64,000 nucleotides of DNA. It comes from Rhynchopus sp. YZ270_cl-10. Lineage: Eukaryota; Euglenozoa; Diplonemea; Diplonemida; Diplonemidae. Under the pieces are notes generated by a model, which was not told where the DNA came from, made no database searches, and saw nothing but the letters and a program-made list of their open reading frames with translations. The translations under genes were made by a program, and so were the position numbers. Each line of letters opens with the position of its first letter. Positions within the stretch are counted from its first letter, which is position 1. Location: NCBI GenBank assembly GCA_964035575.1, contig OZ037857.1, positions 1,488,001 to 1,552,000 of the forward strand. The letters run 5' to 3'. Positions 11,101 to 23,846 of this stretch are shown here, piece by piece.

Positions 11101-14100
11101 AGAGCTTTGACAATAAAACAACCGTCTTAGACATATTCTTAGCGGAGTCGGTGTTAGGGAATGACACGGCGCGTGCGGACAGGGTGCAGCAGTTTCTCAC
11201 AGAGGTGTCCGGCATCGATGCGCGCACAGAGTCAGCAGGCGGGCTGGTTGAGCTTCTTCTTGAAAAGCTAGGTACCTACTGCACCGAGGCAGGGGTAGAG
11301 TACCGCTCCCTTCTTGCAACGCTGTTCCAAATAGGTGCCGTGCTCCACTGTGCGGGGCCACAGCTTCCTGTGTTCTGTCGTGTCCTTAAGGTGCGTGGTG
11401 TGCAGCGCTTCACAACAGTTCTCATGAAGATCACAGAGACACAACCAGAGGCAGGCGAGGAGGCGGTGCGGACTGCCTCCGCCCGCCTCTGCTGGATGTG
11501 CCTCTGGGTGCTTGCGCATAAGTGTACGTTGTGTCGGTCGCAGATCGGCTTTCCTTCTGCACTGACCGGGCATCTGCGTGGTGTGGTCGGTGATAAGGTG
11601 GCCTTCTTTGATATGATGTTTGCGGCGACCGTAGGAGGGATTTATGTTCCGGAGGGGGGTGTCGATGGTGTGGTGGACAGAATCCTGCGCAGCAAGGCGA
11701 AGCATGAGAACGTTGCCATGGCAGAGTACGTCGCACTGTGCGCCAAACTGCTGTCCGTGGACAATGCTGTCTGCGAGACGCTCTTCGCAACCATCCCTAC
11801 AGCCGCACGGCGCTGCAAGATCCTTTACCAGGAAGCGCTCTCGGCTGCAGTGTACGTAATGGGGCAGCAGGTCAAAGGAGATGATGAGACCACCTTCGCA
11901 TTGACCCGAAGCATCGTGTCCTACCTTCTGCAGACCACGGGGCCAGCTGTTCCTCTCATTGCGCAAGGTGACGCCGATGCGGCGGAGTGTGCGTTGTCCA
12001 TCATCACAGACGAATGGGAGCGTGCCATCAAGGCTGGGTGTGTTTCGTCGCCGATCTTGGAGGGTTTCGCACCGCAGGCGTTGTCTTCGTGGTGTCCGTC
12101 GAACCATCTTGCTTCCGTCGCGCGACTGTTCAGAAAACCCTCCAACGAAGACATCATGAAGAACCTCGCACTCTCCAGCAGCATCCTCAGCAAGGCCTGC
12201 GTCCATCCCTACGGCATAGCCGGGAACCGCTCGTACGTTACGTTCGCAGGGAAGACCGCATCCTCAAAGATCTCGTTCGCAGCAGACATCTTCCCCACCC
12301 CAGCCACCGGGCTCTGTGTGTCGACGTACTTCAAATTTTCAAAGCCGCAGTCGATTCTTGGCTGTGGCCCTGTTCTCTTCAAGCTTACGTGGAAGAACGG
12401 GAGGACGCAGGCAGAAAATACGTGCTCCCTGGGCGTGGACCGCAAGGGTGAGCTGGTTCTTGTCTCAGATTGCTATACTAAGCAGGAAATGGCGGCGCTC
12501 CTGGAAACGGAAGGTGTGCGCCCTTCGCGTGGATGTGCGGCAGTGCCTGTAGGGTTTGGTGAGATGCTCCTGGAGGAGAACGTAGAGTACCATGTCATGC
12601 TGACGCATACACCGGTAAAGGTGTCGCCTTCGTTTAAGGATGTACGCACCTTGGTGCACAAGATAGGGAAGAACTTTGGTGGTGCGACACTGCAGGCACA
12701 GAGCTCCGCTTCGTCGTCCTCCTTGAAGGTAGGGAAGAGCGCGCTGTCTCGGTCGCCCTCAATCAACTCCGAGGAACCGGGGCAGAACAGCAACAACAGC
12801 TCCCAGCAGAGCAGCCCTGCGAGTGTCGCGTCGCCGTTTATTGTGAATGTCTACGTGAATGGGCAGAAGCTGAAAAAATCGATTCCCATGGCATACCCTG
12901 TCATTGACCGTGATATGGGACCTCCGGTGTGGCTGTCCTGTGGTTATGGGTCGCCGAGGCTTGCAAAGTGTTTTGCAGCAAACAATGTGACAGACAGAGA
13001 GGCAGGAACCTTCTCCATGTCGCAGTTGCGTCTTGCCACAGCGCCGCCGCCCGCTTCAGAGCGTGCTGCAGCGCTGCTTCTGTACTCTCTGGGGAGCTCC
13101 TTCGACCGCTCCCCCGACGCCTTCTCCACCACGATGTTCTCCCCCTTCTGCCTTACCGGACCCGAAACCGCATCCCTCACCGAAACCCAACTCAAATTCA
13201 CCTCCAAACTCTGCGAACTATCAGAACTAGCCGCATCTCAAGGCACACCAACGCCCTTTGAAAGCTCTCCTCTTCGTGGGCCCTACATTTCATTCAAAAT
13301 GGCGGACACAGTGTTGATCCAACCTTCCGAATCTGGGAAGAACTGCTGCACCGTACGGGGCAGGACCGGCGGAGGTGTAGGCGAGCTGGTCAGCTGCGGC
13401 GGCGTCTTCAAGGAGACGTGGTGTGGTGGTGGCGGCTCGGTTGTGGAGTCCTTTGCAAAACGCAATGCCGCAGGACTCTTACTGGGGTGGGTGACCGAAG
13501 GCGCAGCCTTAGGACTACGTGGCGCGACACAGGCAGAGGTGAAGTCCACTGTCATCGCAGTCCTTTCTCTGGTCAGAGTCGTCTCCCCGACAGACCAGCT
13601 TGTGGCAGGGGACTTCACACTGCCTCTTGCAGTGTCGCAGCTGCTTCTCGCCAACCCTGCAATCTTCGATGTTGATGTCGCCAACGCAATCCTCTCTGCC
13701 GCCATCTCTGAGAGGTATCGTTTGATTCAGAACATTCCGGTGTTGAATTATTTGATTCTGAATCCGTCGTTGTTTTGTCTTGATGAGGGGGTGGTGTGCA
13801 AGCTTTTGAAGGGTGTGCGTGACATTGTTGGGTTTGGCGATGAGATGCCCGGTGGTGTGAGCATAGGGCGTTTCAATGCATGCCGCATGCAGCGTGCTGG
13901 GGATGCGGTGCGTGGGTTGCTTCTTGCGTTTGTGGGTGCCTCGCATGAACCGAACTACATCATTGCACGGCGCCCTGAGACACGCCCTGCCGACCAACCA
14001 GACACGAAGCACTCCCCGCTCCACGTTCTTCAGGATTTTTTCAAGAATGCACCACCTCTCTCAGTACTTCTCGAGGCCACAGCGACACTCAAACAATACC

Positions 14101-17100
14101 TTCAGGCGTTGACCGGAGAGACGGAGACCCAGGCTGAGGCCATGAAGGAAGTGATGGTGTTCATTGAGTACCTCACAGTGCAGACGACGCGGGTGAACGT
14201 CGCGCAGCTTGCGACGTTGGATGTGTACCTCAACGCTTCGTCTGCGCAGATGACCGGAACAGAGGTGTTCGATATGTACTACGCAGACCCAATCTCGCAG
14301 GCGACAGTGGACCATGGTGGTTCAGGTGGTGATGGTGTTGAGAGTGAGGTGATCTGCCACCTCCCTGCAGGGCACATCCAGCTGGCACAGAATCTGCTTC
14401 TGAAGGTGCTGTACGAATTCCTCTTCGACAGCGAGCAGCACAACAGCAGCAGCCCCGACCGCAAGAACACAGTCTCCCGAGCACTGCAAACCTTCCAGGG
14501 GCTTGCAAACCCAGGGTTTTTTGCGGATATTCTGGACACAAGCCAGCACCCCACCACGACCACGCTTGCAATAAAACTGTTGGTCTTGTATTTGCGTGGG
14601 CCGACCTTTCCTTACAGTGCAGCAGAGGAGAGAGACCCATCGGAGGGGCACAGCTTTCCTTGGAACAATAGGATCGAGGCGTTGCGTGCAAGCAGTGGTC
14701 TGCGTGAGGTGATGTCGAAGGGTGTTTGCCGGTTCTGGTCGCAGTACGACGTTGTGCTTGCACTTCTCTGTGGTGCGTGCGATTTGGGTGCCTGGCGCTG
14801 GGTGCGTGGGTCCAGCAAAGGCTCCCTCGGGGACTGCATAGCTGAGCTCTCGATGCTTGCTAGCGTCGTATCGGAGCAGTTTCAAGAGAAGGAGATGAAA
14901 GCAAACGAAGTCATCGCGCTGCTCGGGTCGAAGCTGGCCTCGATTGACCAGAAGTTCCGTGCAAACCTGCACCGCGAAAGCGACAACTACATGCTGCCGT
15001 TCAACCACGACGGGACAGGGCTGTTCACCATCTTCTGCCCAATGCTGCTTGACGTTGTTGCGCAAGGTGCTCGCTTCGTAGAGGAAAAGCGGTTTGCAGG
15101 TAACCTCGGCAGTCTCCCTACACAGACCTCAGAAGTGCTTGGATCACCAACGGACACGACAGGGCAAGCAGGGCAGACTGGCACGCATTTGACATTACCA
15201 GAACCAAGCTTTTTCACGCAGTCGGTAACAGTCGCTGAGTACTTTCACAACCTTGAAACCCGCGGCGCGAAAAAGGGCAGCGCAGCACAGCAACGCTGGC
15301 ACCGTGTTGTGTATAAGAAACTGATTCCTCTGATTCGCACGAAAAACACTGTTTTTGGCAGGTTTTTGGATTTGGAAATGACGCCGACGTCCTTACAGAC
15401 ATTAAAGTGCGTAATGGGGCGCTCCTTTACGGCACCTGGCGTGTTGGTGGAAGGGTTTAATGAGGATCTGACCTTGCAGCACATTGACACCGACGTCACC
15501 AAACGGATCTGCGAGGTGTGCCTACAGGTCCTTGGGATATGCATAGGTGGGCCTGCCATTCACCAGGGCGCACCACCGCACGCTTCCACTGCACCAGCAA
15601 GCGGGGCGCTGCCCTCTCCAAAGCGTGTTGCGGGGGCACGCCACGTCACATCCCTCTTTGCGTTCCTCTCCTTCCACACCTATGGCAGCTCTGTGGAACG
15701 CAGCTTCAACGCCCACCACACTACAGACTACGGCGACGGAAGCACTCTCGCAGACTCCGCAAGCGCAGCACCACTTTTCTCAGACTTCCGCATCGAAGCC
15801 AAATCCCTCAGCCTCCTCTACGCCCTGACCGACGGCCTCCTCCACGAACACACCGACGCAACACACGCACCATGCGGGAGACGCCACTCCGAAGCCCTCT
15901 TCCCTTCCTGCAGAAGAGAAGCCGACTACGGAGGCGCCCCACAGAACCAATCCTTGCACCAACCCCTTATGCGAGGTTCGGAGGACGTGGACCAGCTTCT
16001 GTCTACAGGGGTGGACCGGTTGGACACAGATGACTTTGTGTGCATAGGTGAAGGGGACGACGCAGGCGATGATAGCGACGACGAGATGGAGGAGGTGGGC
16101 GCAGAGGGCGAGCTTCTCTTCGAAGGCAACGACAAATCCAGTGAAAAGCGGCGCAGTTGGTTCCTCTCGACGTCGGTGCCCATATGGGATTCGTCCTTCG
16201 CAGCGTCAAAGCCCTTCTTCGACGCGACGTTCGAGCTGATCTGCAAACCCATCGTCTGTTCCCTCTACTCAGACTCCCCCTGGACGGCGTTGAAGTACAG
16301 TGGAAAGAAAAGCTCGCGGTCCTCAGAGCGCAGGCCCCCCATAGTGCGTATCATCCACCAAATGCTGTCGCTTCCGATAGAGTTCGAGGAGACGCGGAGG
16401 TCAGCACGGTCGAGGAGGAAGCGGCGCAAGGCGAAGGCAGGGATCACAGAGAACGACTTCTCCTTTGCGTTTCAGTTGACAGTGATCAAGCGGGTGGTAG
16501 GTGGGCTGGAGGGTGAGGTGACGGCCATTGTGCGGAACACCGCAGCGATGAACGCGTTTATCGAGCTCTTCTCATACCTTGTGACGCGTCTGCATGCAGG
16601 GCTGCCTACACCGGTGCCAGAGCTGCTTGTCACTGCTTCGGATATCCTGTACCAACTCGAGTCCCGCTCACTTCCGATCCCACGCCAGCTGTGGTCAGGC
16701 TTCTACAACCGCCTGCACCAATGGCTGCTTGCGCCTGTAGGGTATCCACAAGGTTTCAGTGTTGATGCAGCTCTGAACACCCTCTTGGCATCGCTGCATA
16801 CAGTCTTTCACAAATCGAATGTCGACGGGGTGTATGTAGGATGTACAGTGTATCTTCTGCACTGCCTGCTGTGTGAATGCGATGTGGGCACGTCGGGTGG
16901 TGTTGTGCGTGAGGCCTTTGCGGCGCAGGATGTGTCCGTTGTGCGTGAGAAGGTGTTAGTGGTGCTGCGCCTGGTCACATCCTATGCACAGCATGCGCCT
17001 CTCATCTTGCATGAAGTCTTTGTTGCGTCCAAGAAGAACTATTTGAATGGTGGGTTCGACCTGCTGGACGGAACGACGTCGGGGACAGAGAGCTTTGGGT

Positions 17101-20100
17101 ACTGGGAGCGGCAGACACGGCAGGACTTGAAGGTGTACTTTGCGAAGTACCATTTGAAGAACCTAGAGAAGACTTTGGTAAAGGAGCGCAAGAACAAGGT
17201 ATGGCTGCAGCAGACTGTGCAACGCAGCCGTGCCGACGGCGTGTCGTGCCACTACGCGCAGGTGACAAAGCGCAGCACGTTCTTCTCCCTCTGCGAGCGC
17301 CGTGTCCGCAAGAACTCCCTCAGCGAGCCTGCACCCGCCATCTCCAGCCCCCTCGCCAACGTCGCCCCCTTCACAGTCTACAACGGCGACGTCTTCGTGC
17401 CACGTGTCTTCTCCCTCCCATGCGGTGTGGGCTCGCTCCTCCGCTCCCATGGTGTTGTCGTGCTCCCCGACGCTGCCCTCACAGGAGGCAACGTCGAATG
17501 GCCGAAGCGCGTCTCCGGCAACTTCGGTCCGCTTCTCTCTGCCACTGCGGAGTGCGCCAAACGCAAGAAGTCCGACGAAAAGGCCGACAACAGCAGCCTC
17601 ACACCCGAGACACCCTCCTTGGATGCGAACCTCACACCCTCGGGGGCTCCGGCAGAGACGACAAAATGCGACGAAAAGACGCTGCGGAAGGAGCATGCAC
17701 AGTACCGCATCTCGCACGTTGCGTCGTCCGATGCACGTCTGGTGCCTGTCCGCACGCTGTTCAAACACCACAGAGGTGGTGTGCCTATGAAGGGCGACGA
17801 AGGTGTGGGCCTCTTCTCCGGTGTGGTCGCAAGGTTGGCACAGAACTATGCCCAAGGTGACTCAGGAGGTGCCAGCAGTGGCGGCGGTGCGGGCAACACC
17901 TCTCCCAAGCGTGCGGAGAAGGCGCACAGCCAGGGACACCTCGCAGGGTTCCAGCCACAGCCGCACAAAGCTCTCGGCGATGTGTCTGCAGCGTGCCACA
18001 CCTTTGTGACGTCGTTCTTCCCATCAGTGACGGCACTCCCAATGTACCACCACTTATTGGCCGAGAATATGTCGCATGTACGACTGTCGCCTGTTGCGCT
18101 TCACTTCTTTGCTAGGGTGCTGAACGGCACGCAGAGTAGTATGTTCGGGACAGGGTCGTGTGTGGAGAGCGCGGGCGAGGCGAATGTGTCGTCCCCGCAG
18201 GGGATAGGGCGGAACATCAAGAACTTTGTGATGTCGGAGGATACGTATGCAGGGGTGGGTGTGTCCGAGCAGGGGCGTGCTGCAACGGCGACCACGTTTG
18301 CAACGCATACACCATGCCAGCCGTTTATGTTCTTCAACATCGTGAAGATGTACCTGCTCGAGTCGGTGCCGTCGGTGCTCCTCATCAGCTCGCAGAATGT
18401 CTGCATTGTGAGCCACTGCCAGGTCGACACAGAAGGGAAGGTGCTCTTCCAGCCTGCAAACCACCGCCGCCGTGGCAAGGGTGCACCAGAGGAGATGAAA
18501 CGAGGCAAGAAGGAGAGCTACGCAAGCGACTCTGCCACATCCGTCTTTGCGTCCGCACTGTCATCGAAACTGTCGAACTTTATGTGGAAGGACAAAGGCG
18601 CGGGGCGTGAATCTGCGTTCAACTTCGCGAATGCAGACTCGGGCAACAAATCTGACGGGGAGGCAAGCTTCTTGAAACGGTTCATTCTGTCAAAGACGTT
18701 TGTCCATTTGTGGGATGAGTCGTGTGTCTCTGAGTTGCCTTTGACGTCCGTTCTTGAAGTCCTTAAGAAAAACGTACACCACGAGCCTGTTGCCATTGAA
18801 CTCACCTCGGAGAGCCAGCCGAACATTTTGTTTACAGTGCTAAACACACACGGCGTCATCAGCGAGAAGGAGCGGGAGAAGCTGTTTGGTGTTCTTGCCG
18901 AAGCGTCACCGTACGCAGCGTCGCCTCACGCGAACTGCACGCTATCGGACATCACGAACCTCTGGAAGAACAACCTCATCACCAACTTCGACTACCTCCA
19001 GGCCATCAACGGTGCAGCGGGGCGCAACTTCAGTGATCTGAACCAGTACCCCGTGTTTCCTTGGGTTCTCAACTGCTACGAAGGGACGGAGCTCTTTCTG
19101 CAGCGCCCTGAGTCGTACCGTGACCTCAGCAAGCCTATGGGTGCCATAGAACCGAAGCGCAGTGAAGCCTTCACCGAGCGCTACGCAGACTGGAGCGAAG
19201 AGGACACCTCGGTGCCGAAGTTCCACTACGGCTCGCACTACTCCACCCCGATGATGGTGCTGTGGTACCTCACCCGCCTGCAGCCGCTGACCAGCATGGC
19301 GGTTGTGTACCAAGGCGGCAAGCTGGACCTAGCCGACCGTCTTTTCCACTCCGTTGCAGACGCATGGCACTCTTCCAGCAAGGGTTCCAACACAGACGTC
19401 AAAGAGCTGACGCCTGAGTTCTTCTTCAACCCAGAGTTCCTTCTCAACGGAAACTCTCTGCTTCTTGGCGAAAACCGCCACGGAGAGGAGTTAGGCAACA
19501 TTGTGCTCCCCAAATGGGCGGTGGACGCGGATGCGTTCATTTTCATTCAACGTCGTGCGTTGGAGTCGAGCTTTGTGAGTGAGAAGATCCATCTGTGGAT
19601 CGATCTGATCTTTGGTGTCGGGCAGACGGGGATTGAGGCGAAGCGGCGGGTCAACGTTTTCTTCCATCTTACGTATCCTGGGGGGCTGCAGCGGCTGTTG
19701 GACAGCACGGACGACATTGGGGAGAGGTGGGCGGCGGCGACGCAGGTCGCGCAGTTTGGCCAGACACCGAAGCAGCTCTTTGCAGGCTCGCACCCTATGC
19801 GTGCCAAGGGGCCTCTGACGAGCAGTGTGTCGCGTCTGCTGAACATCTCACGCACCGCTGCCTGCTCCCGCTTCTCTGGCGGTGTGACCGTCACCTCTGC
19901 AAGATACGGCGCAAACCTGTCCACAGGACGGAGCACCATGCTCTGGATCAACGACCTGTCCTCCCAAGAGAACGGCACTGCCCTGATGCTTGCCTCGTCA
20001 GGCATCGCGATGCTAGGGCATGGGCAAGGCTACGTCGACCTGAGCCGCAGGGACGGCTGGGCAAGAATCTTTGCTGCAGGGGACGGTGCCTGCATCAGCA

Positions 20101-21300
20101 CCGTGCAGCTGCCCTGTGGTGCGCGAGGCGGCTGTGTCGTGGGCTGTCTGCCCCTCGCACAGATCCTCTTCATCGGTACAGACAACGGCGTGCTCGCCTG
20201 CAAGCTTGTCGCCACATCGATCCCCCCAGCGCCCTACCGCAGGTGGATTGAATCGCGCTGCCCGAAGTACTACTCGCTTCTCCCAGTCTACCGTCTCGTG
20301 AGTCAATGGTCCCCCGTCGACATTGTCATCGTCATCCCAAACACAACGCTCATGCTGACCAGCAGCAACGAGGGTACGTGCCCCACAGTATGGCACATTG
20401 CGCCAAACCAAGGCAAGTGTGCTGGGCTTCTGAAGAGCCACAAAGGGCTTCTGATTGACGCGAAGGTGCTCCACTCGAGAAGGTATGTGTATTTGTTCAT
20501 TTGTTGTACACCATTTTTCTCTCCTTTCTTTTTGCAGGTGGCTGTTGACGTGCTCGTCTGATTCTGTGTATGTGTTCCGCATTCGTGATATGTGCTGCAT
20601 TGCGCGGGTAAAGAAAATATCAGCGTTCTCCTCAAGCATCGGCGCTGTGACTGCGATAGAGCCGGTATGACACTCCACCCTCCGCACATTCCTCTCATAC
20701 CACACTAACAGATCCACCTACCCGGGAGGGAGATGGAAGTTCCTTTTGTGACGGGCCACGCAACCGGCAAGGTGGCGCTGTGGTGCATTTCATTGAACGA
20801 TTCTGGTATGGCAACAGTTTTCTTGCGATGGACCAGAAGTGAACAAAACAACCAAAAACCAACCAACAGGCAAAGTGACGAAGATCACCCACGAGTCGCT
20901 CCTGCCTCATGTGCCCAGCAGGTCGCCTGTTGTTGCGGTCCTCCAGAGACCCGCACCGTTTATAGAGAGACAGAGTGGGGTGTACCATCCTACCGTTCCA
21001 TCAGGTATGCAACCCCCCACCCCCACCCCACACCCTGGGGTGACTACCGCCACCACTGTTGTGCTTATGTAAAGGATGGCTAGATGATGATCCATTCTGT
21101 TTTTGCGGTGAGACGCTGCGATTTTGCACTAAGTCTAATGGGTATTCCAAAAAAAAAACTCCCCCTTCTTCACCACAGACCAAATCGCATCCTTTGACCG
21201 CCAGGCCTTCATCTTCACTGGACACGCAGACGGCAATGTCTTGCAATGGGCTAGCGGGTCCCAAACTGACGCGCCTTTATTCAACATGTCGTCTCTGTAG
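8190..21300 (+). CDS. Giant BEACH-WD40 protein (neurobeachin/LRBA/LYST class), 5 exons
   Basis: BEACH proteins are very large scaffolds in vesicle traffic and lysosome-related organelles. Exons: 8190-20482, 20538-20664, 20712-20805, 20870-21004 and 21179-21300, all in frame, total 4256 residues. A long armadillo-like helical N-terminal region comes first. A concanavalin-A-like lectin segment lies near residues 1340-1430. The PH-like domain is near 3370-3560. The BEACH domain is near 3583-3890, with signatures SDITNLWKNNLITNFDYLQ, LNQYPVFPWVL and KIHLWIDLIFGVGQ, where the family usually has WIDLIFGYKQ. WD-type repeats follow, including PFVTGHATGKVALWC and FTGHADGNVLQW in the last exons. The ATG at 8190 is the first in frame. 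The sequence before it is pyrimidine-rich, and a GCAG lies just inside the CDS (about 8193-8196), so the true start could differ. The exact subfamily cannot be fixed by eye. Confidence 0.92.
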
Positions 21301-22205
21301 CGAGGTGCTTTATAACCTCCTCTTTTGGGCGTCGTTTTTAACCGATGACGATTTGTCAATGACATAAGTACGCGGGTTTTCGCTTTTTTTTCTCTTCTTT
21401 TTCAACCTTCTATTCAATAGAACAAAAGGATGAAATACTCTTTTTTTGCTTTTTTCTCAGAATAGGGTGTTATATGCATTGTAGATTACTTTTTTTCGTG
21501 CGCATTTTTCAAAAAATTCAAACCTTTTTTACTAGATGGTGCACCCACCCCCCTTTTGAGGCCCAAGTCATCTTTCAAATTTTTGTTATGTCGAGTGTGT
21601 GTTCAACCCCCCTCACGCTCGCTCCTGTCTGCCCTGACCAAAAAAAATAACGGAAAAAGTGGCATCCTCCTCTCCTCTCTCCATCTCATGCCATAGGTAT
21701 GAAAAAGGGGGAGGAAAAAAATGGGTTATTTTTTCCCAAAAAAAAGGGGTGTTATCTAGATGCGTATGGGTGTGCCAGTGTTGCCTCTGCGTATCTTCCG
21801 TTTTTTTTTGTTTTTTTGTTTTGCTGGTGTTATCGTATTGTATACCTCTATTCTGCTGTTAGGTGTCAAATTGTGTGTTTTATTTTACTTCTGCCGACAT
21901 GAAGTTCCAAAAGAGTTCGGTATAAACAGTGAAAAAAATGGCTTTATATTACGAAAAAAAAAAAAACAAAAGAAAGAAAGAAATCCAAAAAAGAAATGCA
22001 GAAATGCGACTGCAAAACCCTCCACAATATCCGAAGCGGGGCTACGAGATCGAGAAACGAAAAGAAACGAAAAATAATGATCGCCTTTTTTCCCCCCCCC
22101 TTCAAATCCAGAGTCGAGGAGTGAGATAAAAAAAAAACACACCTTTTGATCACACACAACAAACCTCTTTCTTTCCAGACCTTTTGCTATCACACAAATT
22201 TAACA
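21301..22205 (+). other. Spacer after BEACH gene
   Basis: About 0.9 kb of A/T/C runs with no supported gene. It ends in a CT-rich tract and a CTTTCCAG site (ends 22178) that probably serves the next gene. Confidence 0.5.
22160..22178 (+). promoter_or_regulatory. Candidate leader-splice acceptor
   Basis: Pyrimidine tract CCTCTTTCTTTCCAG 28 nt before the ATG at 22206. Fits a trans-splice acceptor or the end of a 5'-UTR intron. Confidence 0.45.
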
Positions 22206-22397
22206 ATGTTGTTGAACTTCTTCGGACAGCTGTACGCACGGGGATACGAACTTGCGATGATGTGGGGCACCAACACCGGCATGCAGCTTGCGTACCTGAC
22301 CGTGGCACTCAGCATCCTTCTCTGTGAGGACAACGAGCGGACCGTCCTGTACCACACCACCACAGCGCTCTCGGACCTTGTGAAGTCGGACGAATAG
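22206..22397 (+). CDS. Small 63-residue membrane-type protein, unknown
   Basis: Not recognised. ATG at 22206 to TAG at 22395-22397. Codons are GC-rich at third positions like neighbouring genes and unlike the spacer, and a good acceptor lies 28 nt upstream; these are the reasons to accept it. The peptide begins MLLNFFGQLYARGYELAMMW, has a hydrophobic stretch (MQLAYLTVALSILLC) near residues 26-40, then a polar tail ending LSDLVKSDE. A single-helix peptide of the mitochondrial or ER membrane is plausible. A downstream exon cannot be excluded. Confidence 0.55.
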   Translation: MLLNFFGQLYARGYELAMMWGTNTGMQLAYLTVALSILLCEDNERTVLYHTTTALSDLVKSDE

Positions 22398-22865
22398 GGG
22401 GGTAAGTAGCAGCACAGCTATGGGTATGGCGAGCAGGCACCCATTTCATACCCACCCCAACTTTTGAAAAAACATACCACACCTAAACAGGGTTTGCCTT
22501 TGCCTTGCTCGCTTTTTGATCCGAATGTGAGTCTCTCTCTCGTTCTCTCTGCAGGTTTTCTGCACGAATAGAGGAATTTTCTCCCGTTTTTTTAGGGTAA
22601 TTCTCGCGTTTTGTTGTCCGCAATCTGTACAAATGACATTATCAGGAAGGGAAGGGAAAAAGAAGAAGAAAAAAAAAACAACAGTAGAAGTCTTCGAAGC
22701 CTTTTGAGGCCAGAAAACTACAAAAATAAAAGAGAAAAAAAAAAAAAACCATCCTTTTTTAACCCCAGCTCCTAATGGAGCGTGTTCAGTTTTTTTTTTT
22801 TTGTGCAGAATTTCCGGCAGTCTTTTTCTGTCAATCAATAAGTAAACCATGTAGTGATCTACTGT

Positions 22866-22912
22866 AGGTGACTAAGCAAGATGAGACGCTTAGGGTCATC
22901 TTATAATTTTTG
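22866..22912 (+). repeat. Hairpin mini-repeat, family 1
   Basis: AGGTGACTAAGC, a 9-nt loop, then GCTTAG and GGTCATCTTATAAT plus T run. Confidence 0.7.
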
Positions 22913-23210
22913 CTTTTTTCCTTCAAAAAAAAGTGTATCAAATAACCTTCTCTTTAATACATTTTTTTAGCATGCTGGCCTTGGATGTAACAGGGTTACT
23001 ATTTTTGGGGAGAACAGCACTGTTATCCGGTGCATAGGGGAAAATGGTCAAAAAAGAAGAAAAAAAATCAGTCGATATGGAGAAAGGAAGCGAGGTTGGG
23101 TATTTGAACTGTATTTTCATTAAAAAAAAGAGGGGGAAAGGAATGCAAAAAAGAATACTCGAGAGAACGAACAAAAAAAAAGCGCCGAATTTCCCCCCCC
23201 TTTTTTCACT

Positions 23211-23300
23211 CCAACTGGGTAATTGAGCAATCATCGAAAAAAATGTTTTTTCCTTGTACTTCCTTTACTTACCTCTCTGAGGTACTATTTTTGCTCATTA
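23211..23300 (+). repeat. Dispersed block shared with 45548-45615
   Basis: Both copies carry GGGTAATTGAGCAATCA, an A/T run, then TTTACTTACCT and a (G)GTTACTATTT- or GGTACTATTT-type end. Same orientation in both places. Confidence 0.6.
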
Positions 23301-23437
23301 TTTTGTAAGCTCCGGAGAGGGGAGTTGAGTCTGATTCGAAAATCTGGCCTTCTAATTCCTCATTTTCCTCGTTCAAAAAAGTGAGTCTCCCACCCCGCGG
23401 GCTCTCGGTGCGAACATGCGAGCGCAGCCTCATAGAA

Positions 23438-23492
23438 GCCGGTGTACGCACTGAGTGCACACGGAAGAATGCGCACTCAGTGCGCACTGTAC
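23438..23492 (+). repeat. GC-rich inverted repeat
   Basis: GTACGCACTGAGTGCAC and GCGCACTCAGTGCGCAC can pair. Each half also contains its own short palindrome. Confidence 0.5.
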
Positions 23493-23807
23493 AATTTAGT
23501 ATTAGGATCGTGTTTCCGGCACAGAAAGCGAGTGACGATGTGACGAGGTGCTACCTGTGAACAGGTAGAAATACAAAGAATCCTGCCTAAGTCTCCATCC
23601 ATGATGGTCCCTTCAGCACACTGCGAAACAACGCAGGCTTACCCGAACAGCGACAAGACCTCTGTTCCTCGGATGCCCCTCGTGTCTCCTTATCTTCTCT
23701 TCTGCTTTGAGCGCTTTTGCGTTACTTTTTACTTTGCTTGAGTGTCCCAATTGAGCTTGCATGAAGATACATTTGTATTCATCTCCGCGTGGAATTGTCT
23801 GAACATC

Positions 23808-23832
23808 TTTTCCCCCCTCCCCCCTTTTCCAG
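23808..23832 (+). promoter_or_regulatory. Candidate leader-splice acceptor
   Basis: Almost pure pyrimidine run ending TTTTCCAG, 14 nt before the PRMT start codon. Confidence 0.5.
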
Positions 23833-23846
23833 AAACCACCCTTATT

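Larger units (their letters stand above)
22398..23846 (+). other. Spacer upstream of PRMT gene
   Basis: 1.45 kb without a supported gene. It holds one family 1 hairpin, a block shared with 45.5 kb, and a GC-rich palindrome near 23440-23490. The last 40 nt before the ATG at 23847 are strongly pyrimidine-rich. Confidence 0.5.

Noticed and set aside
11268-12206. 312-codon minus-strand frame inside the BEACH gene
   Set aside because: Shadow of the GC-rich coding strand; composition is Arg/His/Cys-rich and matches no family, while the + strand is clearly coding.
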